A stretch of DNA of 64,000 nucleotides from Coniferiporia sulphurascens (Eukaryota; Basidiomycota; Agaricomycetes; Hymenochaetales; Hymenochaetaceae). The notes beneath the pieces are model-generated. The model worked only from the letters and a program-made list of their open reading frames with translations, did no database searches and was not told the DNA's origin. Both the position numbers and the translations under genes were made by a program. The stretch is taken from assembly GCA_002794785.1 (NCBI GenBank), contig NBBA01000007.1:248001-312000 (forward strand), read 5' to 3'. Numbering within the stretch: position 1 is the first letter of the stretch; each line of letters opens with the position of its first letter. Shown piece after piece: positions 1 to 10,835 of the stretch.

Positions 1-119
1 AAGCCCCATCGACGATCACCTTCGACTTACGACACCTCGGAAGCCCCGTTGCCGTAACTACCAGTCCCGACGATCAGGAAGCACCGACGTCGATCACCGC
101 ATAACCGTTGAGCTTAACA
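1..119 (-). mobile_element. Family A solo LTR, partial (cut by window edge)
   Basis: This is the last 119 bp of a 560-bp LTR that recurs five more times in the window (11453, 16961, 20532, 23562, 49770). It matches the terminal part of those copies and ends in TTGAGCTTAACA. It sits inside a family B LTR that resumes at 120, so family A inserted into family B. The other end and its target duplication lie outside the window. The strand is defined by calling the TGTTAAGCTC-first direction plus. Confidence 0.85.
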
Positions 120-667
120 AATAGCCAATGGGAGCATGGCAATCAATTGAAGATGTAATTGATGAGAGCCAAGTATAGCACATCGCACAGCAGAACCAAT
201 TAGGAAATCAGGAGAAGCATCATAGGTATAGTAGTATCCGAGACTGGTTACCTTAGGTATTATACTGTATGACTTGATGGAAACTTGGTGAAGGTTCTAG
301 CATAAGATAAAGATAGCATGGTAGGCTGTAGAATGTACCAGAATAGATGATTGACTCATAGGACAATTAGTAATAGTTAAACACATGTACAAGTGCATAC
401 TGGAATGTTCCTATGACTTATAAATTGAGAGTAGTATGTAGTGGTACATACTAGAATGTAGTAAATAGACTACAACATGTAGGGTATAAAAGCCCAATGT
501 AAAATTGCAGTAAAAAGCAGTTTAATACACTCTTGTCTCTTACCACCATCATCAGCTCTAACACTCTAGCAAGTGAAGGGTACCAAGCCTGCCCTAAACT
601 AACTAGTATCATTGTGTGAATCTGTTATCACTTGTTTCTAACCCTTAATCAGGGAGTGAATCTAACA
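120..667 (+). mobile_element. Family B long LTR, 3' part
   Basis: The sequence from the AATGGGAGCATGG stretch to the terminal AATCTAACA matches the 3' portions of the complete family B LTRs at 2787-4188 and 24926-26301. It includes the TATA box (485-491), followed by about 180 bp to the LTR end. The 5' part, which should contain the U3 reading frame, is separated from it by the family A insertion and lies off the window. Confidence 0.85.
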
Positions 668-1838
668 GTGTTCCCTTTGTGCTAGTCAGCATTTTGTCGA
701 TCTCTTCGGGGGCCCTGTCGAGTTATTCCCGGCCACTGCCTAACACATTTGCTGTGCCCAAGCCTCCAACTGGATGATCATTGACAAGATTATCCAAGGT
801 AATGGACATAGGATGCTTTGCAACATCGATCCCTCTCTGGGAAGACACCCATTGCTAACAGTTCCCATTTGCCATTGCTCAACCCCTGTGAAGAGCGGAC
901 GGATGTCCTGGTTATGTAATCCATCAGGCCGCAGGGCAGAGGATGAGTGGGCAAAGCATGGTCAGAGATCGACACACAATCGGCATGCAATCGACACCCA
1001 CCAACAACTGCTCCAACAATCTGCCACCCAATCAAGGCCGGCATGCAGCCCATGCGGGTTTCTCCGCAACAGCAGACATCAGAATGAATCAGAGTAGGCG
1101 GTACATGTGAGGCATCTGAACGTAAACAAAATGAACAGATGAGGGCTGTGGAAGGTGAAGAAGGGCATGGAGATGAAAGAAATGCAGTGAGCAGGTGGAT
1201 AGCATGAGGCGGATAGTTAAGCGCACATGTATTTATAGCTCCTTCTGTAGTTACAATGGGGGCAGCAATCTATTAGGGGACTTCTCCTGCGATTGCACAG
1301 TGGTGGTTCTGTGGACAGAATCCCACTGCCACGTTTTCATTGTCACTACTCATATTCGAAACCCTCTGACCAACCGAACCTCTGCCTGACCGACATTATC
1401 CCAATCGCCACTCCGTGGCTCCTGCTAAGTCATAATTTGATATTTGTTAACCAAGACCGCTGATTGGCCGGTTTGTCATACAGTTACTCTGACCCTCAAT
1501 CCGACCATCAGGATATTTGCCACTGCACATATACCTGCATCGGAGAACTTTCACCAGTGATCACGATTTTCACCAATTTACTAACAAACACCTAGTAATC
1601 TGAGGGGGGACTCAGAGGGACTATGTTCAGATCACATGTAACACCTAGACAACACAATGGTAAGTAGATTGCTTTGGATGACATGGATATACAGGTAATA
1701 CCTTAGTCAACATGACAGTAAGTAGAAGAGAAGAAGAACAGGAAACAATAATGTTCGGCTTGACTACTTATAGGGCAATCAGAACATGTGAAGGTATTAC
1801 CAAAAGGGAAAGGTCATGAGTCATAATGAGTCATTCAA
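668..1838. other. No gene recognised
   Basis: The stretch follows the family B LTR end. It has only short open frames without recognisable motifs. A purine run (GAGGGGGGA, about 1600) resembles a polypurine tract, and a 10-bp inverted repeat GTAATACCTT/AAGGTATTAC lies at about 1694 and 1794. Neither could be tied to an element end. It may be the tail of the decayed gypsy element to its right. Confidence 0.4.
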
Positions 1839-2269
1839 CTAAAGGGGATCAGGGAACAGGTGATCATGCCGAAAGGGGAAACATGAAAGGAAAGCACAGA
1901 AAAGGAAAAAGGATCGGAGGCAGACAAGAAAGGAAAGAAGATCAACCGCATCTAACAAAATGATGCAATGGTTGTGGACACGAATGAGTTCAACTTCGGT
2001 GAGGAGGTTTTCTGTATGTGCAATGAGGGAGTCTTGCTGGAGGAACAACTGATGAAAGTGATCAAAACGGGTGCCAAGAAAAGCACAAGTGACTTGAGGA
2101 TGGAGGGCTGGGTTGGAGAGGATGTGCGAGAGAGTAGTTTGGGTCTGAGTGTGGGCACAGTTGTGGTGAACATGCTCAGAAAGGGATGAAGACTGCATGG
2201 TGAAAATGCTGGATAGAGATTTGGGTAGCGACTGGTAGGTTGCTGTGGTTATTGGATGTTTTTTGTGGC

Positions 2270-2786
2270 TTTATACACATCCAAGGTTTTTCTCCATTAA
2301 CCACTGATTTTCTGAAGAAGGGTATCCTTTCCACTTGACCAAGTAGCATCTTTGAGTTCCATTACCCCTGTGTCCCATGATTGCTTCAATTTCATATTCT
2401 TCTTGTCCATCAATAAGGTCAGGTGGGGGCAAGGAAAATGATGGACCATGTGCATCAGTCTGAGTGAAAGGGGTAAGAAGTGAAGCATGGAATACAGGGT
2501 GTATGCACCATGCCGAAGGAATTTCCAATCTGTAGACAAGTGAAGACAAGACCTCAGAGATAACAAAAGGTCCCTCCCATTTAGGGGATAATTTCCTAGA
2601 TCATCCTGGAAAGTGGAGATTCTTTGCTTCTAGCCAAACTTTGTCTCCCTTTTTGAATGGTCTAAGGTTCCGAGATCAAATTCACAACATGTGCTGTCTA
2701 GCCAAATCATGCACTGCTAATGCTTCTTTCCTTATGGATGTGAGAAGGTGAAGTCTGTCTGATAAGGTGGGAATCACTGTTTCTTC
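2270..2786 (-). pseudogene. gypsy integrase C-terminus plus chromodomain
   Basis: This continues the integrase across the inserted LTR. RLHLLTSIRKEALAVHDLAR is followed by stop-interrupted PFKKGDKVWLEAKNL and KLSPKWEGPFVISEVLS (the GPY/F module), then YRLEIPSAWCIHPVFHASLL. A chromodomain ends it, with EYEIEAIMGHR and CYLVKWKGYPSSENQW. Chromodomains of chromoviruses steer integration to marked chromatin. At least two in-frame stops lie between about 2620 and 2700, so the piece is dead. The family assignment is firm and the exact end is not. Confidence 0.88.
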
Positions 2787-2836
2787 TGTAAGTAAATTGA
2801 TGCAAATTGTGGTGATCAACAGATTGACAGATCGAC

Positions 2837-3475
2837 ATGGCAAGACCAGTAACTCTAATAGATACCAGAAACCTATGCCAACACTGTAAAGATGCAGATC
2901 AAGTAGCATGGAAAGCGTTTAATATTGCATGTGCAACAGTAGGACAGAATGCAGGATATGACAACTGTCAGATAACATTCGATCATACAACAAGGGAACA
3001 ACAAGTGGCAGAAAGACAAGAAGTGATAATCAAACATAGAGCAACTATGTTCTCATACCAATTGAATAGATATGTGATCAGCACTTATACAAGAACCAAG
3101 ATTTATAATCAGCCACATAATGTATTATGTTATCAAAGGGTGGTTATTACATCAACCGACTATGCAGAAGCAGCACACCAAATAGTTCACACTATCAATA
3201 AACAACTACGAGAACAAATGTTCACATACAAAGCCAACTTCATAGCCAAAGGACATACAACAGTTGATCAAAAGGAACCAAGACCAGGACAGGAGTTAGT
3301 ACCCATAGACAAAGAAATCATAATATGATGGTTCAATGATGAACCTTCATATAGAATTACACCAGGGTATAGTAGGATAGCAAATATAAATGTGACAGGG
3401 CCTGAAGAGCTCTTTATGCCAATAGATGACAGGACACCACAGGAGACACCAGTATTAGGAATAATGAACATCTGA
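2837..3475 (+). pseudogene. LTR U3-encoded protein, family B copy with one internal stop
   Basis: The start ATG lies 50 bp inside the LTR. The frame runs 163 codons to TGA (3326-3328), where the sister copy at 24982 has CAA, and continues in frame to 3475. The protein has a CxxC near residue 14 (LCQHC), then WKAFN, AGYDNCQITFDH, and a C-terminal SRIANIN and DDRTP region. I do not recognise the family. Against the copy at 24982 most differences are synonymous, so this was a selected gene. Decayed homologues sit on the minus strand of the two family C LTRs. No membrane segment or signal peptide is apparent. Confidence 0.7.
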
Positions 3476-4005
3476 AATAAATCCAGTACTACATCCCAAG
3501 TATCCCAGAAAGGTAATAAGGCTCAAGCCACAATTAAATGGAATGAAGTGCGAAGCCACAAAGAAGCACTAGATAAGGTTACAGATGCCAGGGGCCATAA
3601 CCTTAAATATAAATATAATATCTGAATTAAGTGTTCGGTAATATAACTGATGGGAGCTAAGGCGCTCAATTAAAGACGTAATTGATGGGAGCCACAAATA
3701 AAGCATCACACAGGAGAACCAATTAGGAAACTAGGAGAAGCATCTAGGTAAAGGTAGTATCCAAGATTGGTTACCTTAGGTATTATGCTTTATGACTTGA
3801 TGGAAACTAGGAGAAGGTTCTAGCAGGGATAAGGATAGCACAGTAGGCTGTAGAACATACCGGAATATGTAACTGACTCATAAGAAGCTAAGAATAGTAA
3901 ATAGCATGTACAGGATTGTACCGGAACATTCTTATGACTTACAAACACATAGTAGTATGTAGTGGTACATACTAGAATGTAGTAAATAGACTACAACATG
4001 TAGGG

Positions 4006-4012
4006 TATAAAA
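4006..4012 (+). promoter_or_regulatory. TATA box of family B LTR
   Basis: TATAAAA in the context GTAGGGTATAAAAGCCCAATG is preserved in all three family B copies (485-491, 4006-4012, 26118-26124). It lies about 182 bp before the LTR end. This defines U3 (about 1.2 kb with the reading frame) and a short R-U5. Position and conservation support it; no transcript start is known. Confidence 0.65.
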
Positions 4013-4193
4013 GCCCAATGTAAAATTGCAATAAAAAGCAGTTTAATTCATCTCAGTCTCTTACCACCATCATCAGCTCTAACACTCTAGCAAGTGCAAG
4101 GGTACTAAGCCTACCCTAAACTAACTAGTACATTGTGTGAATCTGTTACCACTTGTTTCAATCCCTTACTCAGGGAGCAAATCTAACATCTTC

Positions 4194-4744
4194 TATCACT
4201 GGTGGAATCAGGGTTGGATTATATCCGAACATCACCATGAATGGAGAAGTCTTGATTGCAGATTGTACCTGGATATTGTGGGACAATTTGAGATCTGGAA
4301 GTGCATCCACCCATTGAGTTGGGAAATTTCCACAATATATCCGAAGGTATGCTTCAACTTCCTGGTTTGTCCTTTCAGTTTGTCCATCTGTCTGTGGGTG
4401 ATAAGCCATTGATAAGCGAGATCTGATCCCTAATCTTTCACACAATTTCTGGAAAAGCTGTGAAGTGAATTGTGGTCCCCTATCTGAAATGATAGTCTTG
4501 GGTAATCCAAAGCATCTATACACATTGTCATGGTATAGTTTAGCTGTTCCGAGTGCATCAATTGTCTTGTTGCATGGTACCAAGACAACACCTTTTGTCA
4601 AGTCATGATCAACAATTACCATTATTGAATCATATGACTGGGAGCTTGGTAGATCCGTGATAAAATTGATTGCAACATGTTGGAATGGAAGTGCTTCCTT
4701 ATGAGCTGGAATTGGAGATAAAGACGGTGCCATGGGGTGGGTAT
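4194..4744 (-). pseudogene. gypsy integrase catalytic core fragment
   Basis: The frame encodes a retroviral-type integrase core, which would join element cDNA to host DNA. Visible motifs are INFITDLP near the first catalytic Asp position (DFITDLP in the family, so that Asp reads Asn here), IVDHDLTKG, the second catalytic site ISDRGPQFTS, and YHPQTDGQTERTNQEVE containing the third catalytic residue. Upstream, THPMAPSLSPIPA matches the linker after the zinc-finger region, but the HHCC finger itself is missing because the fragment stops at 4744. At 4194 the frame meets the TCTTC target site of a family B LTR and continues beyond it at 2786. It is a truncated relic. I see no stop inside this piece. 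Confidence 0.88.
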
Positions 4745-4840
4745 TGTCAGGAATCCCCTCATTTTTCCGATCATTTTCCATATTTTTACTTATTTTTCCC
4801 ATCATTATTCATCAACTTACTGCATTAAGGATTCCTGACA
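4745..4840. mobile_element. 96-bp element with perfect 12-bp terminal inverted repeats
   Basis: It starts TGTCAGGAATCC and ends GGATTCCTGACA, an exact 12/12 inverted repeat, around an AT-rich centre. It abuts the point where the gypsy integrase ends. No direct target duplication is evident (GGTAT on the left, TACAT on the right). It could be a small MITE-like element or the facing ends of two truncated LTR elements, since TGTCAGG/CCTGACA also fits LTR termini. Confidence 0.5.
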
Positions 4841-6455
4841 TACATGCTCAGGATCAGCAATCACATGGTAGCCGGTATATAGTCACATGACACAGTGCAC
4901 TGACTGATACTATACAGTAGCACTGCCTCAATTCCCACAAGGACATAGAGATATATAAACCCCTGCTTTTCACTGTAGCAAGGTTTTCCACTTTTGACCT
5001 CTTGTGGATTCCTTGCAGGTGCATCAGGAAAAACCCAAAATGCTATATAGTACTATATAACACTATATAATTAAAATAGGGCCCATAGGTAAAATAGGTT
5101 AATCCAGCCCTTCTTGGTCATACATAGTACTATATAGTACTATATAGTAGGCCCCCTTACTATATAGCACTATATATTGCTATATAGCCCCCTTTCTCTA
5201 CTATTTTGTACTATTTTCCAACTATTTTTCACTATTTCTCACTATATTGTGTCTACTTTCAACTATTTTCTCACTATTTATGACTATCTACTACTATTTT
5301 CTGGCTATTTCTGACTACATTTGACTATTTCTGACTGATAATCTCCCTGGTCATTTGGTTGATCACATTCTTTGTCTAGTCCTTTCAGAGAAAATATGTT
5401 CTATTTGGCTGTGGGAGTACAAGGACATGCAAACCAACAAGCATGATAAGCATTGGGTCCTTGTGGGAGGAAGAAGTAATGATGCAGAAATCTGAAGTTA
5501 AGAGATGATGCATTGCAGGCATAATATGTGGGAGTGAACATGGAGAAGAGAAAGTAGGATAATCTATCAGTCTCCTTCTCCACTTCCCAAGACATATTTT
5601 TATGATCTAGGATGACCAAAATCCCAAATGTGGAATATTTGCAAATGGGATGATGGTGGTAAAAGGAAAAGAAGCAGAAGACCCTGAGTCAAATTTATAG
5701 AAGTTTGTCACATGACAGGCAAATATCCACAAACAGAGATTTATAAGGAAATATTTCTCACATATTGCATAAACCTGCCCAGCTTGTTTATCACCTCTTC
5801 AAGCCCTCAATCCCTTGCTTTGCCAGGGACTTACCTCACACAGACATTTTACTTTTGGGATATTTTCTGGGAGTTGACCATTCCCCAAATAATCAAAGTG
5901 ACATGTCATGCAAGACCCTGCCAAAAATGAGATTCACAGGGAAAATTTACTTTAAAAAGCGATTTTGCCTTGGCAATCACAAAAATGTGATTAGTAAAAT
6001 TATTAGTAACATTCTTATGGAAGAAAAGGGTGAGCAGGATTATTATATAGGACAAGCCCCTCAACCCCTGGCTTTGCTCATCAGATCAGAAGCCTTCTTA
6101 TGCAGCTGTACTCAAGAACAAAGGCAGCAATTGGCATCTGGAATTCAACATGGATGGTCATATTCTCCCTTTGGATATGACTGACTATCTATGGGGCAGT
6201 ACACCAACATGAGGCTCGCAAGTCTCCAGGGGGCACTGTCCTGTCAAATATGATCTGGCAAGGACTCGGAGTGTATACCATGAAATACAAGAAAGTAACC
6301 GGCCCTTGACAGGTTACCAAAAGTAAGTCTGGTGTACCCTTCGGCCTGATTTATGTTCGACTTAACCCTCATAAGCTGCAGTTGATTCCCCATCACAGGC
6401 AAGATCACCTGTCTTTTTGCTAGCCTCCCTTCATGATGAGGCATCATACTCAAAA
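4841..6455. other. Non-genic; AT-rich degenerate repeats, no gene recognised
   Basis: A TATA-like GATATATAAACCC lies at about 4950. From about 5030 to 5345 there are repeated TACTATATAG units and then a degenerate CTATTT-type array. The remainder (5346-6455) has open frames of up to 139 codons (5765-6184) with no motif I recognise and no sign of splicing. It is probably eroded transposon sequence. Confidence 0.4.
5030..5345. repeat. Low-complexity TACTATATAG / CTATTTC repeats
   Basis: Several exact or near-exact TACTATATAG decamers occur between 5040 and 5200. They are followed by a run of degenerate ACTATTTYN units to about 5335. The array is strand-asymmetric (pyrimidine-rich second half). 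Confidence 0.7.
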
Positions 6456-8440
6456 ATTCTTAAGCTTTTGCATGTCCTACACAGACTGAATGCAGACAAT
6501 AATGACAATAACTTTTCAAGTGCCCAGCCACTTCCTGAGACAGCTTTTTTTAATAATAAATTGACCGCTAAGTTGACTCATCAGCTAGAAGAGCTGATGA
6601 TCATAGCTAGGTGCATAATTTGAGATTGCTATGTGTTCTCATTTTGTTTTCAGCTCCTGCCTTCCGGAGTGGGCCATGGATCTCCCACTTCATTTCCCCT
6701 CTCATTCCCGTTCTCTACACACTTCTCATTCCTACAGTCAACATCCTTCGGATATGTGCACCTTATTTTAAAATGGCATAGCCAAAATTGTGCCCAGGAG
6801 ATGTCTTGGAGAGATGACACATTTGGTTTCCTCAGGTGCTTGCAGAGGCAAAAGGTTTGGATATCAAGAAAGCATATACTTGAGTCCGCTTTCAAAGTGT
6901 TCGAGCTTTATGGGTCGTTTTCATCGATTCTGGAGGTCGAGTACTTTGATGAGGTCGGAACTGGATTACGTCCGACACTTGAATTCTATTCCATGGTGTC
7001 CAAGGAGTTTGCGAGGCGGGACTTGAAGATTTGGCGAGATGCTGACACTACTCGTCCTGGCGTTTACAAGATTGGCTCTGGTACCCGGGCCGGGTTGCCC
7101 ATGCCTGCTGTGATGCCACACACGTTGCCAGACCACGAAGCCAGGTCCCTTCCTCATCCAAATTCGAACACTCTCGCTCCAATGCAGATGACCACACAAC
7201 TGCAGCTGCTTTCGCCAATGCGAGGACATGAGCAAGAGCTGGTCTCACCGGTGCCATTGGCATTCTCACTTTCATGCTTCCCACTTCCGCCAACGGCGCT
7301 TGTGATCCCCGGACCGAGCGCACTTGGTGCGGCGGAGATGCCCATCCCGTCTGCATGTGGGGCCCTGCCGAGTCCCGGTGCGATTTGGGCACACTTGGGC
7401 ACAATGCCTGTGGAGTGTGTGACCTTGCCTGGTATGGATATGTATAGCATAAAGACAAATGTGCCACAAGGTAGAACACCTGCGTCATCACCTCCGTGTC
7501 CGATTCAGTCGTGATGTGTGAATGCACCTTCGCAGCTTTCGCACACACAAATGCAGGATGAGATCGCAGACCTGAAGAGATGCATAACTATGTTAATGTA
7601 TGTGGGGAGCCCACATAGAGTGGAGAGGCGAAGTTATGCACATGGCTTAATCCTAGTTGAGCAAGGGAATGGCCTTTTTTCGAGGCTGGCTTGAGGGGCA
7701 ATAGGATGTTCTCATGGGGGGGGGGCCGCACAGCATCAAGCTACCGCTGACTAAGCTAGCTTTTTGAGAGCCCCTAACCAGACAACTGGAGGGCTTCGCC
7801 CCCCAATTAGACCTGCCTATGGGTGTCCCACTACTCAACCAGCCGATGCCCCTGCGCCGGCATGCACTGTCTGTCACTGGTGGTGTCCCCCAGACAATGA
7901 AACATGGCCGAACCGCGAGCAACGTGGTCTTGGGCACATGCAAACACATGCATCACACAAATTCCCGCCCACCTGTGATTGATGTGAAGGTCGTGAACAG
8001 CCTCCCACCACCGAGTGCAGGATTCTCAGTCGGTGTGCCCACTACAGCAACCTCAGTGCTGGTGTATGGAAGTGAATTCCAGCTTAGTGTCATTGACCCG
8101 CCTTCAGGAGCTTCGACCATCTTGTATACCACACCGTCTGTGTCACCACTGTGTATCCATCGGACAGCGAGCCAGGCGTCCACGCAGAAGGTCGATCCTG
8201 CGCCCATGCTGGCTGCCGCAAAATCCGGACTGATCCCACTACCACCGCTGGCATCTGTCCCTCGAAGTGCAGAAGCTGCAGTGACGACATTCTCTGCAGC
8301 AGGCATCCCACCAGTCTCTTCCCTGCTCCTGTGGGGCCGTCTGATACCACAGCTGACTGTGGAGAAAAGCGTACCTATGTATTCAAGATTATTGGCCAAT
8401 TCGTCACAAAGGCAATGTTCAACTCCCACATCCACCATAG
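6456..8440 (+). pseudogene. UFD4/TRIP12-like HECT E3 ubiquitin ligase, broken fragment
   Basis: The HECT ligases of the UFD4/TRIP12 group transfer ubiquitin to substrates of the ubiquitin-fusion-degradation pathway. Three blocks are recognisable. Block 1 is 6456-6612 (KLTAKLTHQLEELMIIA), spliced over a short intron (GTGCATAA...TTTTCAG) to 6658. Block 2 is about 6658-7060, with FLQSTSFGYVHLILKW, FELYGSFSSILEVEYFDE, VGTGLRPTLEFYSMVSKE and RRDLKIWRDAD, the N-lobe of the HECT domain. Block 3 is about 8300-8435, with LFPAPVGPSD and KIIGQFVTKAM. A frameshift lies near 6700, about 1.2 kb of unrelated sequence separates blocks 2 and 3, and the catalytic-Cys C-lobe and the large N-terminal region are absent. 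It cannot encode a working ligase. Confidence 0.82.
7070..8290. other. Unassigned sequence inside the UFD4-like pseudogene
   Basis: This interval separates two HECT blocks that should be nearly adjacent. Several overlapping open frames exist on both strands (for example 7819-8454 plus), but they are proline/serine/threonine-rich and none shows a recognisable domain. A 9-G run lies near 7720. No terminal repeats or TSD were found, so an inserted element is only inferred. Confidence 0.4.
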
Positions 8441-8462
8441 ATGGGAGAAAATAGACAGGTAG

Positions 8463-9009
8463 GATGTGGCTCGGTCCATGGTCGTGCATTGTTGAGTTAT
8501 GTTGGCTTTGTCCAAGTGCCGACTGCAGTGCACATCGACTCTGGGTATTAGAGCCAGATTTACCTCGATAAGTGTACTGATTTGGATGCTTCTTAGTGGC
8601 TAATGACCCTTGTATTAGTGATTAGATAGCAAATAGTGTCAGCTTCGAGCGAGTAAGTTGGAGAACTGATGAAACACACCCTGCTTTTCAGCGAAATGGA
8701 TAGTGTCCTCTTTTGAGTGGAACGACATATGTGTGCCTTGCACGTAATCTGCACTTGAGGTGCACATACATCTGTTCAGCTTGGACCCAGGAAACAGTTT
8801 GCAATGAGTTACTTACGAGCTTGCCCATCCCATAAGTGGGTTCTCCCATTGTCCGCCTCCCTGCAGAATGTCAAAGTCGATCCTCCACTTTTCTCCCCAT
8901 GCACCTCCATTCTGCATCGTACTCCGTGTCAGCTTGTAGGCTCTCACAGTCCTGTGTTGCAGCTTGCCTGTTCACCTTATTCAGTATCGTTTGTGATGGA
9001 TATACCTGA
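8463..9009. other. No gene recognised
   Basis: This spacer lies between the UFD4-like relic and the convergent PHD-finger gene. It has only short open frames. It may include the 3' end of the PHD gene, whose last exon I could not fix. Confidence 0.35.
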
Positions 9010-10388
9010 GACAAGAAGACAGACCAGGAGTGCCGCTGATAACATCCACAGTGACCGCATCTTTTGGCAGAACAGTTGTCATAACCTCGGACGCCTTCGC
9101 TTGAGCAACCTCTACATCAGTCTGCAGTGCAGAGGTACTTTGACAGTGGGCAAGGGTGGATGCTGAGAATACAGCATCACGGCTGGTTGTGCCTCTCTGT
9201 GCAGTGAAAAAAAAGCGAGTCGGAGTTACAAACCTTCCTCACCATCATCCAAAACAGAGGCATCCTGTGCAATGGCACTCTTCCGACCTCCAGTGCCTCT
9301 GATGCATGATTTTCCATGCACCGGGGGTGGAGGTGGCGGTAAAAGAGTCGTAGTGATTTCTGCAATCTTCTCCAGCTTTTCGGCATCCGATGCTGTTGTG
9401 GCTATGCGTTCCGAAACGATAGAAGACAATCGCTTCCCCCCCATAGACACACTGGACAATGATGTCAAATACTGCTAGCATTTCAACAAGGAAAGAATGT
9501 GTATGTGTCCTCATCTATTCGTTTTTGTTTCTTCCACCCCCCCCCCTCCAGAAACCACATCGGCAACATATGTACTACTTCTTCAGTTTCCGCAACACTC
9601 ATAGCCCTATCTTTGCTCACTACATCACCATTAGGTGACACTTGCCGCCATCATGTCCAGAAGTTCCCTGTATGCTTTCTTCATAAGCCGTGTTGCAACT
9701 ATTCATTGTGTTTCGCCTCTTGCTGTTTTCAAGAAGTGAGTGGGAGAATGTGAGTGAGAGTTGCGGGATTGGTGGGATGCATGTAGAGAGTCTAGAGACT
9801 TCTCAGAGCTCTGTCATTGGTGCCTTTGCAGCTTCCTGGGATATAGTTAGGAAAACTCACAGATTGTATGGAGGGCTGTGATGCACTTTAACAACTCTAC
9901 ATGATTCTCTGGCTTGCACTGCTCGCAGTAGTAATCGCCAGGGGGCAGTTCGCCCTCCTGTGCGAAACCCATGCACGGACCATGCTGCCAGGCCATGCAT
10001 ACTTCACATTGAACCATAAAGTCGGCAGCATCCTTGTCATAATCGGCTGAAAGAATATATGGAACACCATCAGCGTGGTTGAAAATCAGTGCGGCCATCA
10101 TAACGTGCCTTGGCCTTCACAGACACAGCAGGTAATTCCTGCGTCCTCTTCTGGAGCCTCTTCTCCAGCAGCAGGGACCTCCGTGTCTACTGCACTTGGG
10201 GGGATGAGCTCAATGGCATCTTCCACCTTGGTAGTATGCTCCTTTCCTCTATGCTTGGTCCGCTTTGGGGTGATGGGGGCATGTACAACGTTGGTGGTAG
10301 ATGTGACAGAAGGGTTCCTGCTGTGGCTTGTCGATGGAGCAGCCTGGGATTCATCTACAGGTTCGACAACAAGGACATGACGGAGCAA
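9010..10388 (-). CDS. PHD-finger protein, CTI6-like (spliced, 3' end approximate)
   Basis: Exon 1 is 10388-10109 and ends in ITCCVCEGQ. A 62-nt GC-AG intron (10108-10047) leads to exon 2, which completes a C4HC3 PHD finger: DFMVQCEVCMAWQHGPCMGF, then YYCEQCKPENHVELLK. All eight zinc ligands are present. Exon 3 (from 9722) gives KRRNTMNS and AYEES, and exon 4 (about 9483 to 9230) gives an acidic, Pro- and Ser-rich tail; an open run SALQTDVEVAQAK... lies about 9160-9010. Known relatives such as yeast Cti6 are subunits of the Rpd3L histone deacetylase and bind methylated H3K4; that role is inferred here from the finger alone. No certain lesion was found. Exons 3-5 are less secure than 1-2. Confidence 0.7.
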
Positions 10389-10504
10389 ATGGAGGAGTGG
10401 GCGTCAGGCTCTTTGGTGGGTGGAGGGAGGGGGGAGGGAGGATGTGTCTGCGAACCACTGCACCCACCCCACGGTGCAGTCGGCTGTGGGGATTGTAGCA
10501 CTTA

Positions 10505-10835
10505 TTAGGAAAAAATAATAAAAATTCACTTGATTTCACTGGGCTCAAACCCAGGACTTGGCCCTCCCACCACAGCATCTGGGGGAGAAAGCCACAAAAC
10601 ATAAGATAAAATAAAATAAAATAGAGAAGGGAAGCATTATTCATGCCATACACAATACCACTGGAACCTAGGGAACCTAGAGAACAAGACTTAATATCAT
10701 CTTGGTATCTGTGCCAATCCCAGTGGCAGATGCATAAGGTTTGGAAACCCGAAAGCACCTGACTCTAAGCAAGCCTCCATATGGTTCAGAAACCACTCAA
10801 CCACTGAGCCATTCAGGCCATGGAAGTGCTTGCTA
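10505..10835 (-). mobile_element. Probable tRNA-derived SINE
   Basis: On the minus strand TGGCTCAGTGGTTGAGTGG (about 10827-10809) fits the RNA polymerase III A box and GGGTTTCCAAACC (about 10750-10738) fits a B box at tRNA-like spacing. A second B-like GGGTTTGAGCCC lies near 10545, and an AT-rich tail GAATTTTTATTATTTTTTCC follows. There is no cloverleaf good enough for a functional tRNA. It lies between the PHD gene and VPS35. No TSD was established. Confidence 0.5.

Larger units (their letters stand above)
2787..4188 (+). mobile_element. Family B long solo LTR (1402 bp) with perfect TSD
   Basis: It begins TGTAAGTAAATTG and ends AATCTAACA (TG...CA ends), flanked on both sides by TCTTC (2782-2786 and 4189-4193). 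Removing it and one target copy re-joins the gypsy integrase. It has no internal region or second LTR, so it is a solo LTR. Unusually for an LTR it carries a long reading frame (2837-3475) upstream of the TATA box at 4006, that is, in U3. Confidence 0.9.
1839..4744 (-). mobile_element. Decayed Ty3/gypsy chromovirus fragment (minus strand), split by a family B LTR
   Basis: Reading right to left, an integrase catalytic core (4744 to 4194), the integrase C-terminal region (2786 to about 2550) and a chromodomain (to about 2270) follow in order, as in fungal chromoviruses. The family B LTR at 2787-4188 interrupts the integrase and removing it with one TCTTC target copy restores the order. Reverse transcriptase and gag are absent: the element ends abruptly at 4744, next to a 96-bp inverted-repeat element. 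A further frame (2198 to 1839) downstream of the chromodomain could be its 3' tail. Own LTRs were not found. Confidence 0.85.

Noticed and set aside
5030..5345. AT-rich TACTATATAG array as a replication origin or centromere
   Set aside because: Low-complexity AT repeats alone do not show this, and the region sits among eroded transposons.
7048..7548. Minus-strand 166-codon frame opposite the UFD4-like sequence
   Set aside because: It overlaps the plus-strand HECT coding block in part and has biased composition. No domain was recognised.
10530..10830. A functional tRNA gene at the A/B box pair
   Set aside because: The arms needed for a cloverleaf are not present and the unit continues into an AT-rich tail, so a SINE fits better.
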